Notes under the pieces: model-generated | What the model saw: only the letters and a program-made list of their open reading frames with translations | What the model was told of the DNA's origin: nothing | Database searches by the model: none | Assembly: GCF_014199255.1 (NCBI RefSeq) | Contig: NZ_JACIJF010000003.1 | Span: 124,001 to 188,000, forward strand | Length of the DNA stretch: 64,000 bases | Origin: Sphingomonas xinjiangensis | Lineage (GTDB): Bacteria > Pseudomonadota > Alphaproteobacteria > Sphingomonadales > Sphingomonadaceae | Reading direction: 5' to 3' | Translations under genes and position numbers: made by a program | Shown: positions 62,558-64,000 of the stretch, piece by piece | How the letters are laid out: every line of letters starts with the position of its first letter | How positions within the stretch are numbered: position 1 is the first letter of the stretch

Positions 62558-62668
62558 CCATGGCTGCGGCCCGCCGAACTCCGGTAATTTCCAGGGGCTG
62601 CAAAAAAGGCTTGGGCGCGGACTCGAAAGCCCGTAACCGTGTGAAGGCATAAGGTTAAAGAGGGCGCA

Positions 62669-63355
62669 ATGCTCGTTCCGCGTATCGCAATCATTGTCGC
62701 CGGCGCTGCCGGTCTGTTCGCTGCGGCACCCGCCTCGGCGCAATTCTATCTCAAGGCACCCACGCTTCCCACTGGCCGTGTGACCGGTGCGGAGCCGGGC
62801 ATCGTCGCCTCGACGCTGGCCGACGCCAGCCCCACCGAGTTGCGCGCAGCACTGGTGTGGAATCTGCGTGCGGCGTTGAACGTCGCGGCGTTGCAGTGCC
62901 AGTTCGAGCCTACGCTTCTCACGCTTCCCAACTACAATGCGCTTATCAAGGATCACGCAGAAGAACTGCGTACTTCCTATGGAACGCTTGAGAAATATTT
63001 TGTTAAAACGGCAAAGAGCGCCAAAGCCGGACAAACAGAACTCGACCGTTTCGGCACGCGCGTCTATTCCAGCTTCTCTGCGGTGTCAGGCCAGCTTTCG
63101 TTCTGCCAGACCGCTGCCGCAATCGGCCATGAGGCGCTGTTCACCAAGCGCGGTGCTTTCGGCGACCTCGCCCACGATCGCATGCGCGAACTACGGGCCA
63201 GCCTGACCGCATGGGGTGACCCGCTGGTGGGTGGCGGGGTGTCCTTCCGCTACCCCGTCCATGGCCCGCTCCCGGTGTTCGGCAACGCCAAATGCTGGAA
63301 GAAGGGTAGCTACCAGACCAAGCGGTGCGGCCCGGTCAACGTCGCCAGCCGCTAA
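62669..63355 (+). CDS. Secreted hypothetical protein
   Basis: The 228-residue protein has a signal peptide cleaved after 'AAAPASA'. The mature part is mostly helical ('LRAALVWNLRAALNVAALQCQFEPTLLTLPNYNALI', 'HAEELRTSYGTLEKYF') with four cysteines that could form two disulfides, the last pair in 'CWKKGSYQTKRC'. I do not recognise the family; similar proteins seem confined to sphingomonads. AAAGAGG lies upstream of the ATG. Confidence 0.75.
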   Translation: MLVPRIAIIVAGAAGLFAAAPASAQFYLKAPTLPTGRVTGAEPGIVASTLADASPTELRAALVWNLRAALNVAALQCQFEPTLLTLPNYNALIKDHAEELRTSYGTLEKYFVKTAKSAKAGQTELDRFGTRVYSSFSAVSGQLSFCQTAAAIGHEALFTKRGAFGDLAHDRMRELRASLTAWGDPLVGGGVSFRYPVHGPLPVFGNAKCWKKGSYQTKRCGPVNVASR

Positions 63356-63366
63356 CCGCGCGCCTC

Positions 63367-63475
63367 GGACTCTTGCGTCATCCCGGCCTTGAGCCGGGAT
63401 CTCGCTTTTTCTTCTTCTGCCGGTCAAAGGCAGCGGGCCCCCGGCTTGAGGCTGGGGTGACAAAGACAAGAGTCC
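63367..63475. repeat. REP-like palindromic doublet (109 bp)
   Basis: GGACTCTTG (63367-63375) and CAAGAGTCC (63467-63475) bound the element. Inside, a hairpin ATCCCGGC/GCCGGGAT (63380-63400) is mirrored by a diverged inverted copy near 63440-63460. The GTCATCCCGGC..GCCGGGAT type is a common dispersed palindrome in alphaproteobacteria. The first hairpin plus a later TTTTT may end the upstream transcript. Confidence 0.7.
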
Positions 63476-63538
63476 CCGGAATCCCGCCATTCCTTCTCTA
63501 GCCCGCCGCGCTTCTGAGAGAGGCCTCTAGCCTTCCCT

Positions 63539-64000
63539 TCAGCGCAGCCCCAACAGCTTGTGGGTCTGCAACGACAACCGCCAACGGGGGCGCGCCATGG
63601 CCAATGCGATCGCGGCGTCCTGATTCTGCGCCGCCTGCGGATCATCCATCGGCTGAACCAGGAAGTGAGCAAAGCCCCATCCTTCCATCGCCTCGGGATC
63701 GATGCCCGCCTGCGGCCACACCAGCTTCAGTTCATCGCCCGATTGCTGCACGACGGTACTGCCCGCCTTGGGGCTGACGCACACCCAGTCGATGTCGGGA
63801 TGCGCGGCAATCGTTCCGTTGCTTTCGATCGCGATGCGGAAACCACGCGCATGCAGCGCCTCGACCAGCGCACCGTCGACCTGAAGCATCGGCTCGCCGC
63901 CGGTCAGCACCACGAAGCGCCCGGCCCGTCCCGGGCCCCAATGCCCCAGAACCGCATCGACCAGCGCTTCGGCATCGGCAAACTTGCCCCCGCCCAGCCC
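63539..64000 (-). CDS. queE: 7-carboxy-7-deazaguanine synthase (5' part beyond window)
   Basis: The frame is open to the window edge, so the start and the radical-SAM CxxxCxxC motif are not seen. The visible 153 residues include 'GGGKFADAEALVDAVLGHWG', 'FVVLTGGEPMLQVD', 'IAIESNGTIAAHPDIDWVCVSPKAG' and 'HFLVQPMDD', matching QueE, the radical-SAM step of queuosine precursor synthesis. Confidence 0.88.
   Translation of the reverse strand, partial: GLGGGKFADAEALVDAVLGHWGPGRAGRFVVLTGGEPMLQVDGALVEALHARGFRIAIESNGTIAAHPDIDWVCVSPKAGSTVVQQSGDELKLVWPQAGIDPEAMEGWGFAHFLVQPMDDPQAAQNQDAAIALAMARPRWRLSLQTHKLLGLR

Overview
The window is GC-rich, densely coded alphaproteobacterial chromosome. Protein sequences and gene order point to Sphingomonadaceae, probably Sphingomonas or a close relative. 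Supporting signs are CorC, Lnt, MetK and TrmB homologues on one strand, a petABC operon with separate cytochrome b and c1, a CpaA-E/TadBC pilus cluster, pyruvate phosphate dikinase beside two-subunit glycyl-tRNA synthetase, and pairs such as DUF2721/DUF4345. I found no rRNA, tRNA, CRISPR array, prophage or transposase gene.

Layout. 1-10.2 kb: a housekeeping backbone (corC, lnt, metK, trmB) split by two accessory blocks. One holds a sorbosone-dehydrogenase-like protein, a broken DUF1801 gene, a PHA-granule protein, a VOC protein and a truncated gene. The other holds a PAP2 phosphatase between two EAL proteins that have lost catalytic residues. The metK leader can fold into two mutually exclusive hairpins around its ribosome binding site. 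10.2-19 kb: a lipoprotein M48 protease coupled to a 32-residue membrane peptide, exonuclease III, a CelD-type acyltransferase, two small membrane proteins, and an EmrB-EmrA-NodT efflux operon. 19-29 kb: class Ia NrdA without NrdB, a bile-acid-symporter-like carrier, a soluble five-PAS chemoreceptor with a triple-CheW protein, a thioesterase, an amine-oxidase-like flavoprotein and a lipase. 29-37 kb: the Tad pilus operon (cpaA-E, tadB, tadC), lacking cpaF and a pilin gene, then a helix-hairpin-helix protein.

37-49 kb: ppdK, glyS and glyQ, with a 223-bp long inverted repeat between glyS and glyQ; a TraB/GumN lipoprotein; rplY, pth and ychF, with a TbpB-like lipoprotein and a frameshifted MpaB-type oxygenase pseudogene inserted before ychF; and a GAF protein. 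49-51.6 kb: a compact metal-response module. It has a MerR-family regulator with a CueR-like Cys-x7-Cys loop, a textbook MerR-type divergent operator, a glutaredoxin-MauE fusion that is probably translated from a near-leaderless mRNA, and an outer-membrane protein with a Met/His-rich N-terminus. 51.6-64 kb: a nucleotide pyrophosphatase-like lipoprotein, a MaoC dehydratase, a secreted Gly/Arg/Pro/Trp/Asn-repeat protein, apt, the petABC bc1 operon, trmL-hemF-GNAT, two paralogous membrane proteins, lipB, two small secreted proteins, a REP-like palindromic element and the start-truncated queE.

The most interesting points are the metK leader, the MerR module, the glyS/glyQ inverted repeat, the paired degenerate EAL proteins, the isolated five-PAS receptor with triple CheW, and the pilus cluster without its motor ATPase. 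Domain assignments come from reading motifs; no database search was run.
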